From: Ilumatobacteraceae bacterium
GTDB taxonomy: Bacteria > Actinomycetota > Acidimicrobiia > Acidimicrobiales > Ilumatobacteraceae
NCBI GenBank assembly: GCA_025456105.1
Contig: JALOLG010000049.1
Location: 1 to 8,046 of the forward strand
Reading direction: 5' to 3'
DNA length: 8,046 nucleotides
Part shown: one piece after another, positions 1 through 7,018 of the stretch
Position numbering within the stretch: position 1 is the stretch's first letter
Layout of the letters: the number at the start of each line of letters is the position of its first letter
Made by a program: the position numbers and the translations under genes
The notes under the pieces: generated by a model
Databases searched by the model: none
What the model was told of the DNA's origin: nothing
The model's input: only the letters and a program-made list of their open reading frames with translations

Positions 1-1158
1 GTGGCTGGCGGCCTGCTCGGCGTTGCGGGCGAACTCCGACACCGAGTCGCCGCCGAACTTGCGCTGGGCCTCGGCGGCCAGCACCAGCGCCACCATCGTC
101 TCGGCGACCACGCCCATGGCCGGCACGGCCGTGACGTCGGTGCGCTCCTTGAACGACACAGCGGACTCCTTGGTGGCCGTGTCGACCGTCTCGAGCGTCG
201 GGACGTTGAGCGTGGCGAGCGGCTTCATCGCTGCTCGCACCACCACGAGCTCGCCGGTGGAGATGCCGCCCTCGGTGCCGCCCGCGAGATCCGATCGACG
301 CCGGTAGCGGCCGGCGTCGGCGTCCCAGTGGATCGGGTCGTGCGCGGCGCTCCCACGCCGTCCGGCCACCTCGAACCCGTCACCGATCTCGACGCCCTTG
401 ACGGCCTGGATGCTCATGACCGCCTGCGCCAGCAGCGCGTCGAGCTTGCGGTCCCAGTGGACGTGGCTGCCGAGCCCCACCGGCACACCCGAGGCCAGCA
501 CCTCGACCACACCGCCGAGCGAGTCCCCGTCCTTGGCCGCCGCCTTGATCTCGGCGATCATCGCCTCGGCGGCGGTGGGATCGAAGCAGCGCACGGGCGA
601 CTCGTCGACCGTGGCGAGGGCGGCGACCGTGGGTCGGGGCGCACCGGCCGGCACGCGGGCGGCGCCCATCTGGATCACGTGGGAGATCACGTCGACGCCG
701 AGGACGGCCAGCAGCTTCTTCGCGACCGCGCCAGCGGCCACCCGCGCCGCCGTCTCACGAGCGCTCGCCCGCTCGAGGACGTCGCGAGCGTCGGTGAAGC
801 CGTACTTCTGCATGCCGGCCAGATCGGCGTGACCGGGCCGCACCTGCGTGAGCGGCGACTCGGTGGCCCCCGGCGCCGCCGACATCTCGGCGTGCCACTT
901 GTCGCTGCGGTACCACTCGGTGTTCTTGATCTCGATCGCGAGCGGCGACCCCAGCGTGCGACCGTGCCGCACCCCGCCCACGAGCGTCAGCTCGTCGACC
1001 TCGAAGCGCTGCCGCGGCCCGCGCCCGTAGCCCAGGCGGCGCCGGGCCAGCTCGGCCTGGATCTCCTCGACCGTGATCTCGAGCCCCGCGGGCAGCCCCT
1101 CGACCACCACCACGAGGGCGGGGCCGTGCGACTCGCCGGCGGTGAGGTAGCGGAGCAT
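1..1158 (-). CDS. aroC: Chorismate synthase AroC (3' end cut by window edge)
   Basis: Catalyses the last common step of the shikimate pathway, the FMN-dependent conversion of 5-enolpyruvylshikimate-3-phosphate to chorismate, in the cytoplasm. The frame is open for 386 codons from ATG at 1158 to the window edge with no stop. Family proteins are about 390-400 residues, so only a short C-terminal tail should be missing. Visible motifs: GESHGPAL at residues 8-15 (first family signature), [17 protein letters not shown] at 129-145 (second signature, with the conserved SAR), [13 protein letters not shown] at 288-300 (flavin/substrate loop), and [15 protein letters not shown] at 339-353 (third signature). 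The start is the only ATG before the conserved [12 protein letters not shown] opening. It lies 10 nt after the aroE stop and has no clear Shine-Dalgarno sequence, so coupling to aroE translation is likely. Identity is certain from the motifs; only the C-terminus is unseen. Confidence 0.97.
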   Translation of the reverse strand, partial: MLRYLTAGESHGPALVVVVEGLPAGLEITVEEIQAELARRRLGYGRGPRQRFEVDELTLVGGVRHGRTLGSPLAIEIKNTEWYRSDKWHAEMSAAPGATESPLTQVRPGHADLAGMQKYGFTDARDVLERASARETAARVAAGAVAKKLLAVLGVDVISHVIQMGAARVPAGAPRPTVAALATVDESPVRCFDPTAAEAMIAEIKAAAKDGDSLGGVVEVLASGVPVGLGSHVHWDRKLDALLAQAVMSIQAVKGVEIGDGFEVAGRRGSAAHDPIHWDADAGRYRRRSDLAGGTEGGISTGELVVVRAAMKPLATLNVPTLETVDTATKESAVSFKERTDVTAVPAMGVVAETMVALVLAAEAQRKFGGDSVSEFARNAEQAASH

Positions 1159-1168
1159 CGGGGCGAGG

Positions 1169-2002
1169 CTACCGGTGGCGTCGGGCCAGTTCGGCCTCTG
1201 CGGCCGCCCGCATGGCGCCGACGTCGGGATCGTCGCCGGTCCACCAGCGCTGCTGCAGGGCGGCCTGGTGGACGAGCATGCCGAGACCGTCGACCGTCGC
1301 CGCGCCCGCCGCCCGCGCCGCCCGGAGCAGCCCCGTGTCGAGCGGGTGGTACACGATGTCGACCACCACCTGACCGGCCCGGAGCCGGCTCGGATCCAGC
1401 GGCAGCGCCCCGGGATCGCCCATCCCCACCGACGTGGCGTGCACCACCAGCCCAGCGGCCGCGAGGTCGTCGAGGTCACCCACCCGGCCGACCGGCGTCA
1501 GGGCAGCCGCCACCTCGGCTCGATCGACGGTGCGGTTCACCACCACCACCTCGGCCGCGCCCGCCCGCCCCAGCGCCTCCACGATCGCTCGGGCAGCGGC
1601 CCCGGCGCCGACCACGGCCGCACCGACCCCGGCGACCGGGTGCCCGGCGGCCAGCACCGACGCCACGAGTCCGTCACCGTCGGTGCTCGTGCCGAACGTG
1701 GTGCCGTCGGCCCGCAGCACCACCGTGTTGACCGAGCGCAGACGTCGCGCCGCCTCGTCGACGACGTCGAGCGCGGCGATCACGTCCTCCTTGTGCGGCG
1801 TCGTCACCGCCAGCCCGCGGATGCCGAGCGTGCGCATGGCCGCCACGGCGGCCGCACCCTCACCGGGGGCGACCTCGAAGGCGAGGAACGTCCAGTCGCG
1901 CCCCGCTGCGTCGAAGGCGGCCGCATGGATCGCGGGCGACAGGCTGTGCCGCACCGGCGCGCCGATCACGGCCGCGACCTGGGTGGTGGCCGTCGGGGTC
2001 AC
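1169..2002 (-). CDS. aroE: Shikimate dehydrogenase (NADP+) AroE
   Basis: Reduces 3-dehydroshikimate to shikimate with NADPH in the cytoplasm. The product is 277 residues, normal for the family. The N-terminal substrate domain has the SLSP motif (Ser20 and Ser22), VTTPHK (Thr67 and Lys71, the catalytic lysine), SVNTV (Asn92) and STDGDG (Asp108). The nucleotide-binding domain has GAGAAARA at 132-139 and NRTVDRA at 156-162, the latter being the usual NADP phosphate-binding loop. The C-terminal [16 protein letters not shown] carries the substrate-binding glutamine (Gln246). The start is GTG at 2002, which overlaps the mltG stop as GTGA and puts the first strand ([16 protein letters not shown]) at the usual distance. 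An open extension upstream to 2113 lies inside mltG and is not needed. The motifs are slightly relaxed: Ala65 and Ser106 stand where Asn is common. All expected substrate-contacting residues are kept, so it should be active. Its product feeds the pathway that AroC completes. Confidence 0.95.
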   Translation of the reverse strand: MTPTATTQVAAVIGAPVRHSLSPAIHAAAFDAAGRDWTFLAFEVAPGEGAAAVAAMRTLGIRGLAVTTPHKEDVIAALDVVDEAARRLRSVNTVVLRADGTTFGTSTDGDGLVASVLAAGHPVAGVGAAVVGAGAAARAIVEALGRAGAAEVVVVNRTVDRAEVAAALTPVGRVGDLDDLAAAGLVVHATSVGMGDPGALPLDPSRLRAGQVVVDIVYHPLDTGLLRAARAAGAATVDGLGMLVHQAALQQRWWTGDDPDVGAMRAAAEAELARRHR

Positions 2003-3168
2003 AGCACCCCGGCGGCGATCGCGGCCTGGATGTTCTCCTCGTGCTGCTCGAGCGTGACTGCGAAGGCGTGACGCCCGTCGGCGTCGGCGAGCACGTAGTA
2101 GAAGAGCCGGCACCCGGTGGTGGGGTCGGGGAGGTCCTGGCAGAGCGGATCACCCGGTGGCAGGTCGCCCGGGCGCGCCGTCGCCGCGGCGCGGATCGAT
2201 GCCCGCCCCGGGTTGGCGATCGGCGTCGGCGGCAGCCCCTCGTACAGGTACGTGTTGTACGGCGAGTCGATCGTGCGGAGCACGGGGAACGGCAGCGTCG
2301 GGTCCTGGCCGTAGTAGACCGAGGCGTCGATCTGGAGCTTCTGGCCGGCCGCGATCCGGTTCCAGATGACCTGGGCGATCTTGGGCCGGTCCTGTTCCAC
2401 CTTCGCCTCGCGCTCCACCAGCGAGGCGACGATGAGCACCTCGTACGGGGTGCGCAGCAGCTCGCGGGCGTTCTCCTCGAGATCCTCCTGGGCGGCCACC
2501 CGCTCCATCAGCGCCGCCATGCGCTCCACCACCTGCGCCTCGCTGTCGCTGTTCGACACCTGGTACGTGTCGGGGAACAGCAGGCCCTCCATGGTGGTGA
2601 TCCAGGGTGGCCGCAGCTCGGAGCCCACCGCGCCGGAGGTGGCGGCGGTGAGGAACTCGTCGGCCGACAGCCGCTCGATGTCGCGGCCGAGGCGCTCGGC
2701 CATCTGCTCGACGGTGAACCCCTCCGGGAAGGTGATCTGGGAGTAGGTGAGCGCCGGTGGCGTGTTGAGCTGCGCCTGCACGTCGCCCATGTGGGCGCCG
2801 GTCGGGATCTGGTAGTAGCCCGGGGTGACGGTGAGCCCCTCGTTGCGCTCGACGTACCACTGGAAGAGCCCCTCGTCGGCGATGAGCCCGGCGTCGGCCA
2901 GCCGGGCGGCGATCGACTCGACCGTGTCGCCCTCGTTGACGGTGAACGTGATCGTGGCGCCGGCCTCGCTCGGGGCGTTCACGCGCCGCACGTACCACCA
3001 CCCCACCATCCCGGCGACGAGGATCGCCACGGCACCGGCCGCGAGCGCGGTCCACACCAGCCACTTGATGATGCGCGTCTGGCGCCGGGGGCGCTCCACG
3101 ACGGGCACCCGACCCGGGTCGTCCCAGCCGTCGGTGTCCCAGTCGTCGGGTTGCAGGGTCAGCGCCAC
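1999..3168 (-). CDS. mltG: Endolytic murein transglycosylase MltG (YceG-like)
   Basis: Membrane-anchored lytic transglycosylase that cleaves nascent glycan strands internally and so helps set peptidoglycan chain length. The product is 389 residues. Order: an acidic, Trp-rich cytoplasmic head (about residues 1-26), a basic stretch (RPRRQTR), one membrane segment (about 33-59, IIKWLVWTALAAGAVAILVA onward), then an extracytoplasmic LysM-like subdomain (about 72-122) and the YceG catalytic domain. Catalytic-domain motifs include EGLLFPDTY (194-202), ASLVEREAK (248-256, holding the catalytic glutamate), NRIAAGQKLQID (270-281) and SPYNTYLYEGLPPTPIANPG (302-321), which are diagnostic. The start is GTG at 3168, preceded by AGGGAG (3178-3173), and overlaps ruvX by 10 nt. 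The frame stays open upstream to 3888, but that part lies inside ruvX and alaS. A CTG at 3162 would give a shorter overlap and is the alternative start. Confidence 0.95.
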   Translation of the reverse strand: MALTLQPDDWDTDGWDDPGRVPVVERPRRQTRIIKWLVWTALAAGAVAILVAGMVGWWYVRRVNAPSEAGATITFTVNEGDTVESIAARLADAGLIADEGLFQWYVERNEGLTVTPGYYQIPTGAHMGDVQAQLNTPPALTYSQITFPEGFTVEQMAERLGRDIERLSADEFLTAATSGAVGSELRPPWITTMEGLLFPDTYQVSNSDSEAQVVERMAALMERVAAQEDLEENARELLRTPYEVLIVASLVEREAKVEQDRPKIAQVIWNRIAAGQKLQIDASVYYGQDPTLPFPVLRTIDSPYNTYLYEGLPPTPIANPGRASIRAAATARPGDLPPGDPLCQDLPDPTTGCRLFYYVLADADGRHAFAVTLEQHEENIQAAIAAGVL

Positions 3169-3593
3169 GGCGCTCCCTGCTCGCGCCGGGCGTCGAGCCA
3201 CGACTGCAGCATCACCGCCGCCGCGGCGGCATCGACGCGACCGCGGCGCTGGTGCGACCGCATGCCCAGCTCGGCCATCCGCCGCTCGGCGGTGACCGAC
3301 GTGAGGCGCTCGTCGTGGGTGACCACCGGCACGCCGACCACGGTAGCCAGCCGCTCGGCCTCCTCGAGGGCAGCCCGGGCGGCCGGCCCCACCGACCCGT
3401 CGAGTGCGAGCGGGAGCCCGACCACGACGGTGCCGACCTCCTCGTCGGCCACCACCCGAGCGATCGCCTCGCGATCGACCCGTGGCGAGCGCGAGCGCTG
3501 GAGGATCGTCAGCGGGCTCGCCAGCGTGCCGCTCGCATCGCTGAGCGCCAGGCCGATCCGCTTGGAGCCGAGGTCGACGCCGAGCGCGCGCAT
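3159..3593 (-). CDS. ruvX: RuvX/YqgF family RNase H-fold nuclease (pre-16S rRNA processing)
   Basis: Small cytoplasmic nuclease of the YqgF family, linked in other bacteria to maturation of the 5' end of 16S rRNA and historically annotated as a putative Holliday junction resolvase. The 144 residues match the family's usual 135-160. Landmarks: RALGVDLGSKRIGLALSD at 2-19, with catalytic Asp7 and the glycine loop; GTVVVGLPLALDGSVGPAA at 54-72; VVTHDERLTSVTAE at 90-103, with the conserved DER; and the late acidic residue Asp121 in GRVDAAAAAVMLQSWL. These give the acidic set expected of the RNase H fold. The ATG start shares its A with the alaS stop (TGATG), and there is no distinct ribosome-binding site, so translation probably depends on ribosomes finishing alaS. 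The end overlaps mltG by 10 nt. The alaS-ruvX-mltG neighbourhood supports the family call. Confidence 0.95.
   Translation of the reverse strand: MRALGVDLGSKRIGLALSDASGTLASPLTILQRSRSPRVDREAIARVVADEEVGTVVVGLPLALDGSVGPAARAALEEAERLATVVGVPVVTHDERLTSVTAERRMAELGMRSHQRRGRVDAAAAAVMLQSWLDARREQGAPWR
3173..3178 (-). promoter_or_regulatory. Shine-Dalgarno-like site for mltG
   Basis: AGGGAG inside the end of ruvX, 4 nt before the mltG GTG at 3168 and 10 nt before the alternative CTG at 3162. It supports independent re-initiation of mltG within the ruvX overlap. The spacing to GTG is slightly short. Confidence 0.4.
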
Positions 3594-6187
3594 CAGCCGG
3601 TGGCAGCCGCCCGGGCGAGCTCGAGCGCAGCGGCGATGGCGCTCGCGTCCTTGCCGCCCGCGGTGGCCACGTCGCCCTTGCCACCACCACCGCCGCCGAC
3701 GGCCTTGGCGGCGTCACGGATGAGGGCCGCCGCGTCGCCGTCGCGCACGGCGGCCACGAGGCCGACACCGCCGGTGGCGGTGACGCCCACCAGGACCACC
3801 CGCGACACCCCCGGCACCTGGCGCACGGCGATCGCGAGCTCGCGGAGGTCGCCCGGGGCCAGTCCGTCGACCTGCTCGACCACGACACCGTCGACCGCGC
3901 CTGCCGCCAGCTCGGTGGCGCGCCCGCGAGCCAGCTGGCCGCGCAGCTGCTTGATCTCGTCGTGGAGCTGCTTCACCTCGTCGAGCTTGCGTCGCACGCC
4001 CTCGACGAGACCGTCGGACTGCGCACCGAGCAGCCGCGTCGCCTCCTCGACGGCCGCCACCTCCCGCTGGAGCAGCTCGACCGTGTGGCTCCCCGTGACG
4101 GCCTCGATGCGGCGCAGGTTCGAGCCGATCGACGCCTCCGACACGATCTTCACGGTGCCGATGTCGCCGGTGGCGCGCACGTGCGTGCCACCGCACAGCT
4201 CGATCGAGCTGCCGGCCTCGAGCACCCGCACCACGTCGCCGTACTTGTCGCCGAAGAAGGCGATGGCACCGAGACGCTCGGCCTCGTCCTTGGAGGTCTC
4301 GTAGGCGCGCACCGGGGCGTTCGCCAGCGTCTCGCCGTTCGCGAGCCGCTCGACCTCGCGGATCTCGTCGTCGCTGAGCGCGGCGTAGTGCGAGAAGTCG
4401 AACCGGAGGCGGTCGGGACCGACGAACGAGCCGGCCTGCTTGACGTGCTCGCCGAGCACCCGGCGCAGGGCCCAGTGGAGCACGTGGGTGCCCGTGTGGT
4501 TGCGCCGGATCGCCGAGCGGCGGTCGACGTCGATGGCCGCTGTCACCATCTGCCCCGGAGTGACGCTGCCCGACGCGACCCGAGCGACGTGCCGTCGCAG
4601 CCCGGGCAGGGCGAAGGTGGTGTCGAGCACCTCGAGGACCCCCGTGGACGACGTGATGGTGCCCGTGTCGCCCACCTGACCACCCGACTCGGCGTAGAAC
4701 GGCGTGCGGTCGAGGAACACCTCGAGGGTGCCGTCCGGGCCGTCGATGGCGGCGAGCACGCGGCTCTCGGTGCTGTCGTCGGTGTAGCCCAGGAACTCCG
4801 TGATGCCGAACTGCTCGACGATCTCCCGGTAGCGGTCGACCAGCTCGGGGTCGGCGCCCGCACCCGTGCGGGCCGCCTTGGCCCGCTCGCGCTGCTCGGT
4901 CATCTCCTGCTCGAACCCCGCGAGGTCGACGGCGACGTCGCGCTCGCCGGCGATCTCCTGGGTGAGCTCGAGCGGGAACCCGTAGGTGTCGTGGAGCAGG
5001 AACGCCGTGCTCCCCGACAGCGTGCCGCCCGCCTCGGCGAGCTCGCCGTCGAGGATGCCGAGGCCCGTGGTGAGGGTGCGGCGGAAGCGCTCCTCCTCCT
5101 TGGTGAGGACGTCGACGAGGAAGTCGCGCTGCTTCACCACGTCGGGATAGGCGGCGCCCATGACCTCGATCGCGGTCTCGGTGAGCCGAGGCATCACGAG
5201 CCGCTCCGTGCCGAGCAGGAAGGCGTACCGCACGGCTCGGCGCAGGATCCGGCGCAGCACGTAGCCGCGGCCCTCGTTCGACGGGAACACGCCGTCGGCC
5301 ACCAGCATCGTGGCCGACCGGGCGTGCTCGGCGAGGACGCGCATGGCGAAGCTCTCGCGGTCGTGGTAGTCGCCGGGACGGTAGGTCTTGCCGGTGAGCG
5401 AGCACGCCGTGTCGAGCAGCGGCTGCATGAGGTCGGTCTCCCAGACGGCGTCGACGCCCTGCAGCAGCGTGAGGATGCGCTCGAGACCGGCACCGGTGTC
5501 GATCGAGGGGCGCGGCAGCGGGGTGCGCGACCCGTCGGGTGCCTGGTCGTACTGCATGAAGACCAGGTTCCAGAACTCCATGAAGCGGTCGCCCGCCGGA
5601 TCGTGGAGGGGGCCGCCGTCGGGGCCGAACGCCGGGCCGCGGTCGATGTGGATCTCGCTGCACGGCCCGCACGGGCCGGTGTCGCCCATCTGCCAGAAGT
5701 TGTCCTTGTCGCCGAGGCGCTGGATGCGCTCCATCGGCACACCCACCTGCTCGTGCCAGATGGCCTCTGCCTCGTCGTCGCTCTCGTGCACGGTGATCCA
5801 CAGTCGGTCGCCGTCGAAGCCCCACACGTCGGTGACCAGCTCCCAGCTCCAGGGGATCGCCTGCTCCTTGAAGTAGTCGCCGAAGCTGAAGTTGCCCAGC
5901 ATCTCGAAGAACACCAGGTGGCGCTTCGTGCGACCGACGTCGTCGAGGTCGTTGTGCTTGCCGCCGGCTCGTGCGCACTTCTGCGAGCTCACCGCCCGCG
6001 AGTAGGGCGCGACCTCGTCGCCCACGAAGTAGGACTTGAACGGCACCATCCCGGCCACGGTGAACAGCACGGTCGGGTCGTGCGGGATGAGGCTCGCCGA
6101 CGGCACCACCACGTGGTCGCGCGCCGCGAAGAACTCGCGGAACGAGTCGCGCAGGCGGTCGGCGGTGATCGGGTTCGACGGATCCAT
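3593..6187 (-). CDS. alaS: Alanyl-tRNA synthetase AlaRS
   Basis: Class II aminoacyl-tRNA synthetase that charges tRNA-Ala and hydrolyses mischarged Ser/Gly-tRNA-Ala. The product is 864 residues, normal for a full-length bacterial enzyme. The catalytic core is complete: the DSFREFFAARDHVVVPSASLIP opening with motif 1, SSQKCARAGGKHNDLDDVGRT at 67-87, the motif 2 region RHLVFFEMLGNFSFGDYF (89-106), and motif 3 GAGLERIL (232-239). The editing domain has both zinc half-sites, HTGTH (564-568) and CGGTH (665-669). A coiled stretch (about 705-760) links to the C-terminal DHHA1-type domain with a six-glycine loop, GGGGGGKGDVATAGGKD (831-847). ATG at 6187 is chosen because MDPSNPITADRLRDSFREFF matches the family start. 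An open extension to 6331 would run into the divergent gene and has no family character. It is the first gene of the minus-strand operon, with a TAGGCT -10 element 10 nt upstream and no Shine-Dalgarno sequence. Confidence 0.98.
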   Translation of the reverse strand: MDPSNPITADRLRDSFREFFAARDHVVVPSASLIPHDPTVLFTVAGMVPFKSYFVGDEVAPYSRAVSSQKCARAGGKHNDLDDVGRTKRHLVFFEMLGNFSFGDYFKEQAIPWSWELVTDVWGFDGDRLWITVHESDDEAEAIWHEQVGVPMERIQRLGDKDNFWQMGDTGPCGPCSEIHIDRGPAFGPDGGPLHDPAGDRFMEFWNLVFMQYDQAPDGSRTPLPRPSIDTGAGLERILTLLQGVDAVWETDLMQPLLDTACSLTGKTYRPGDYHDRESFAMRVLAEHARSATMLVADGVFPSNEGRGYVLRRILRRAVRYAFLLGTERLVMPRLTETAIEVMGAAYPDVVKQRDFLVDVLTKEEERFRRTLTTGLGILDGELAEAGGTLSGSTAFLLHDTYGFPLELTQEIAGERDVAVDLAGFEQEMTEQRERAKAARTGAGADPELVDRYREIVEQFGITEFLGYTDDSTESRVLAAIDGPDGTLEVFLDRTPFYAESGGQVGDTGTITSSTGVLEVLDTTFALPGLRRHVARVASGSVTPGQMVTAAIDVDRRSAIRRNHTGTHVLHWALRRVLGEHVKQAGSFVGPDRLRFDFSHYAALSDDEIREVERLANGETLANAPVRAYETSKDEAERLGAIAFFGDKYGDVVRVLEAGSSIELCGGTHVRATGDIGTVKIVSEASIGSNLRRIEAVTGSHTVELLQREVAAVEEATRLLGAQSDGLVEGVRRKLDEVKQLHDEIKQLRGQLARGRATELAAGAVDGVVVEQVDGLAPGDLRELAIAVRQVPGVSRVVLVGVTATGGVGLVAAVRDGDAAALIRDAAKAVGGGGGGKGDVATAGGKDASAIAAALELARAAATG

Positions 6188-6197
6188 CAGGCCGCCG

Positions 6198-6203
6198 AGC
6201 CTA
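6198..6203 (-). promoter_or_regulatory. Candidate -10 element for the alaS operon
   Basis: TAGGCT on the minus strand fits the TANNNT form of actinobacterial housekeeping -10 elements. Ten nucleotides separate it from the alaS ATG, so transcription would begin within a few bases of the start codon, giving a leaderless or very short-leader mRNA. The absence of any Shine-Dalgarno sequence before alaS agrees with this. I see no convincing -35 hexamer at 16-18 nt spacing. The 61-bp divergent region is also too short to hold a T-box leader. Confidence 0.45.
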
Positions 6204-6234
6204 CCGACCCCCTGTACGGGCGCTGCCTGCTGGT

Positions 6235-6240
6235 TAGCCT
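6235..6240 (+). promoter_or_regulatory. Candidate -10 element for the divergent cysteine-rich gene
   Basis: TAGCCT on the plus strand ends 8 nt before the GTG start at 6249, which places the predicted first transcribed base at or next to the GTG. Actinobacteria commonly use such leaderless GTG/ATG mRNAs. No Shine-Dalgarno sequence precedes the GTG; the intervening bases are CCCGGCCC. The -35 position (about 6212-6217, CTGTAC) is a poor match to consensus. Confidence 0.5.
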
Positions 6241-6248
6241 CCCGGCCC

Positions 6249-6989
6249 GTGGCCACCACCCCCGACGACGTGCACGAGTGGATCAGCTTCGAGGACCCCG
6301 ACGAGCAGCGCACCTGGGAGTTCGACGCCACCTACCTCCGCTCGCACCACACGTGCATCTACGGCGCCGGCTGCCAGGGCGTGCTCGACGGCCCGGCCGC
6401 GGAGATGATGCAGGGGTGCTGCAGCTACGGCGCGCACTTCGTCGACGACGACGACGTACAGACCGTGGTGCGGGCCTTCGTCCGGCTCGATCCGTCCCAG
6501 ATGCAGTTCCACGCCGAGGCCGTCGCCGAGGGGTTCCTCGCCCCGGGCGAGCCCGGCGACGACGGCGAGCGCGTCACCACGACCCGGCTCGTCGACGACG
6601 CGTGCATCTTCCTCAACCGCCCGGGCTTCGCCGGCGGCCCGGGGTGCGCGCTCCACATCGGCGCGCTGGCAGCCGGCGAGCGACCGCTCGACTGGAAGCC
6701 CAACGTGTGCTGGCAGGTGCCCGTGCGGCTCGAGCACCACACCGACGACCACGGGCACGTCACGTCACGGCTGCGCGAGTGGAAGCGGCGCGACTGGGGC
6801 CCGGGCGGCGCCGAGTTCCACTGGTGGTGCACCGAGGCGCCCGAGGCCTTCGTGGGGTCCGAACCCGTCTACCTGGCCAGTCGCGACGAGATCGTCGAGC
6901 TCGTGGGCCAGCACATCTACGACCTGATGGTCACCCAGCTCGAGCGCCCGGGCTGGACGCCGCTCCCCCACCCCACGGTGCGGCGCTGA
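6249..6989 (+). CDS. Cysteine-rich DUF3109/YkgJ-like putative metal-chelating protein
   Basis: A 246-residue soluble protein of unknown function, with no signal peptide or membrane segment. It has eight cysteines: Cys36, Cys42, the pair Cys57-Cys58, Cys119, Cys133, Cys154 and Cys194. The order is an early C..C, then CC, then a segment reading DDACIFLNRP...GPGCALHIGALAAGERPLDWKPNVCWQVPVR (116-160). This parallels the DUF3109 layout as I recall it: CxxxC-x-x-x-CC early, then a CxY..F...CxIExA...G...F.KP..C..YPIRV stretch. Such proteins are thought to bind zinc, iron or an Fe-S cluster, but the biochemical role is unknown. The C-terminal third (HWWCTEAPEAFVGSEPVYLASRDEIVELV) adds a last cysteine and a helix. 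GTG at 6249 is chosen because the coding signature begins there (ATTPDDVHEWISFEDPDEQRTW) and a -10 element lies 8 nt upstream. The open frame further back to 6036 is antisense alaS. It diverges from alaS and converges on the 66-residue gene. The family link is from memory of motif spacing, so it is moderate. Confidence 0.75.
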   Translation: MATTPDDVHEWISFEDPDEQRTWEFDATYLRSHHTCIYGAGCQGVLDGPAAEMMQGCCSYGAHFVDDDDVQTVVRAFVRLDPSQMQFHAEAVAEGFLAPGEPGDDGERVTTTRLVDDACIFLNRPGFAGGPGCALHIGALAAGERPLDWKPNVCWQVPVRLEHHTDDHGHVTSRLREWKRRDWGPGGAEFHWWCTEAPEAFVGSEPVYLASRDEIVELVGQHIYDLMVTQLERPGWTPLPHPTVRR

Positions 6990-6995
6990 GGCCGC

Positions 6996-7018
6996 GTCGA
7001 CCGACGGCGCCGGTCGAC
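6996..7018. terminator. Stem-loop between convergent genes, likely bidirectional terminator
   Basis: GTCGACCG (6996-7003) and CGGTCGAC (7011-7018) form a perfect 8-bp stem with a 7-nt loop. It lies wholly inside the 29-bp gap between the stop of the cysteine-rich gene (ends 6989) and the stop of the 66-residue gene (begins at 7019). No U-run follows on either strand, which is common for terminators in GC-rich actinobacteria. It would serve both converging transcripts. Confidence 0.55.

Larger units (their letters stand above)
1..6187 (-). other. Operon alaS-ruvX-mltG-aroE-aroC
   Basis: Five same-strand genes with junctions of -1, -10, -4 and +10 nt and no room for internal promoters outside coding sequence. 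This order is well known across Actinobacteria, where aroK and aroB often follow aroC. The tight junctions imply one transcript and translational coupling. The single evident promoter is the TAGGCT element before alaS. Confidence 0.85.

Noticed and set aside
1..1731. A 576-codon plus-strand open frame antisense to aroC and aroE
   Set aside because: It is antisense to two genes with complete catalytic motifs. Its translation is compositionally biased, with a Pro/Arg-rich end and no recognisable domain.
3160..3162. CTG as the mltG start, giving a 4-nt CTGA overlap with ruvX
   Set aside because: CTG starts are rare. GTG at 3168 is two codons upstream in the same frame and has a Shine-Dalgarno-like AGGGAG, although with short spacing.
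6036..6248. Extending the cysteine-rich gene upstream to ATG at 6036
   Set aside because: The added segment is antisense alaS coding sequence, and the promoter candidate and family-like sequence favour GTG at 6249.
6188..6248. T-box or other riboswitch controlling alaS
   Set aside because: Only 61 bp separate the divergent starts. A T-box leader needs well over 100 nt, and no conserved T-box core is present.
6188..6331. Extending alaS upstream to an earlier in-frame start
   Set aside because: The extra 48 residues have no family character and overlap the divergent gene and its promoter, while ATG at 6187 gives the standard AlaRS N-terminus.
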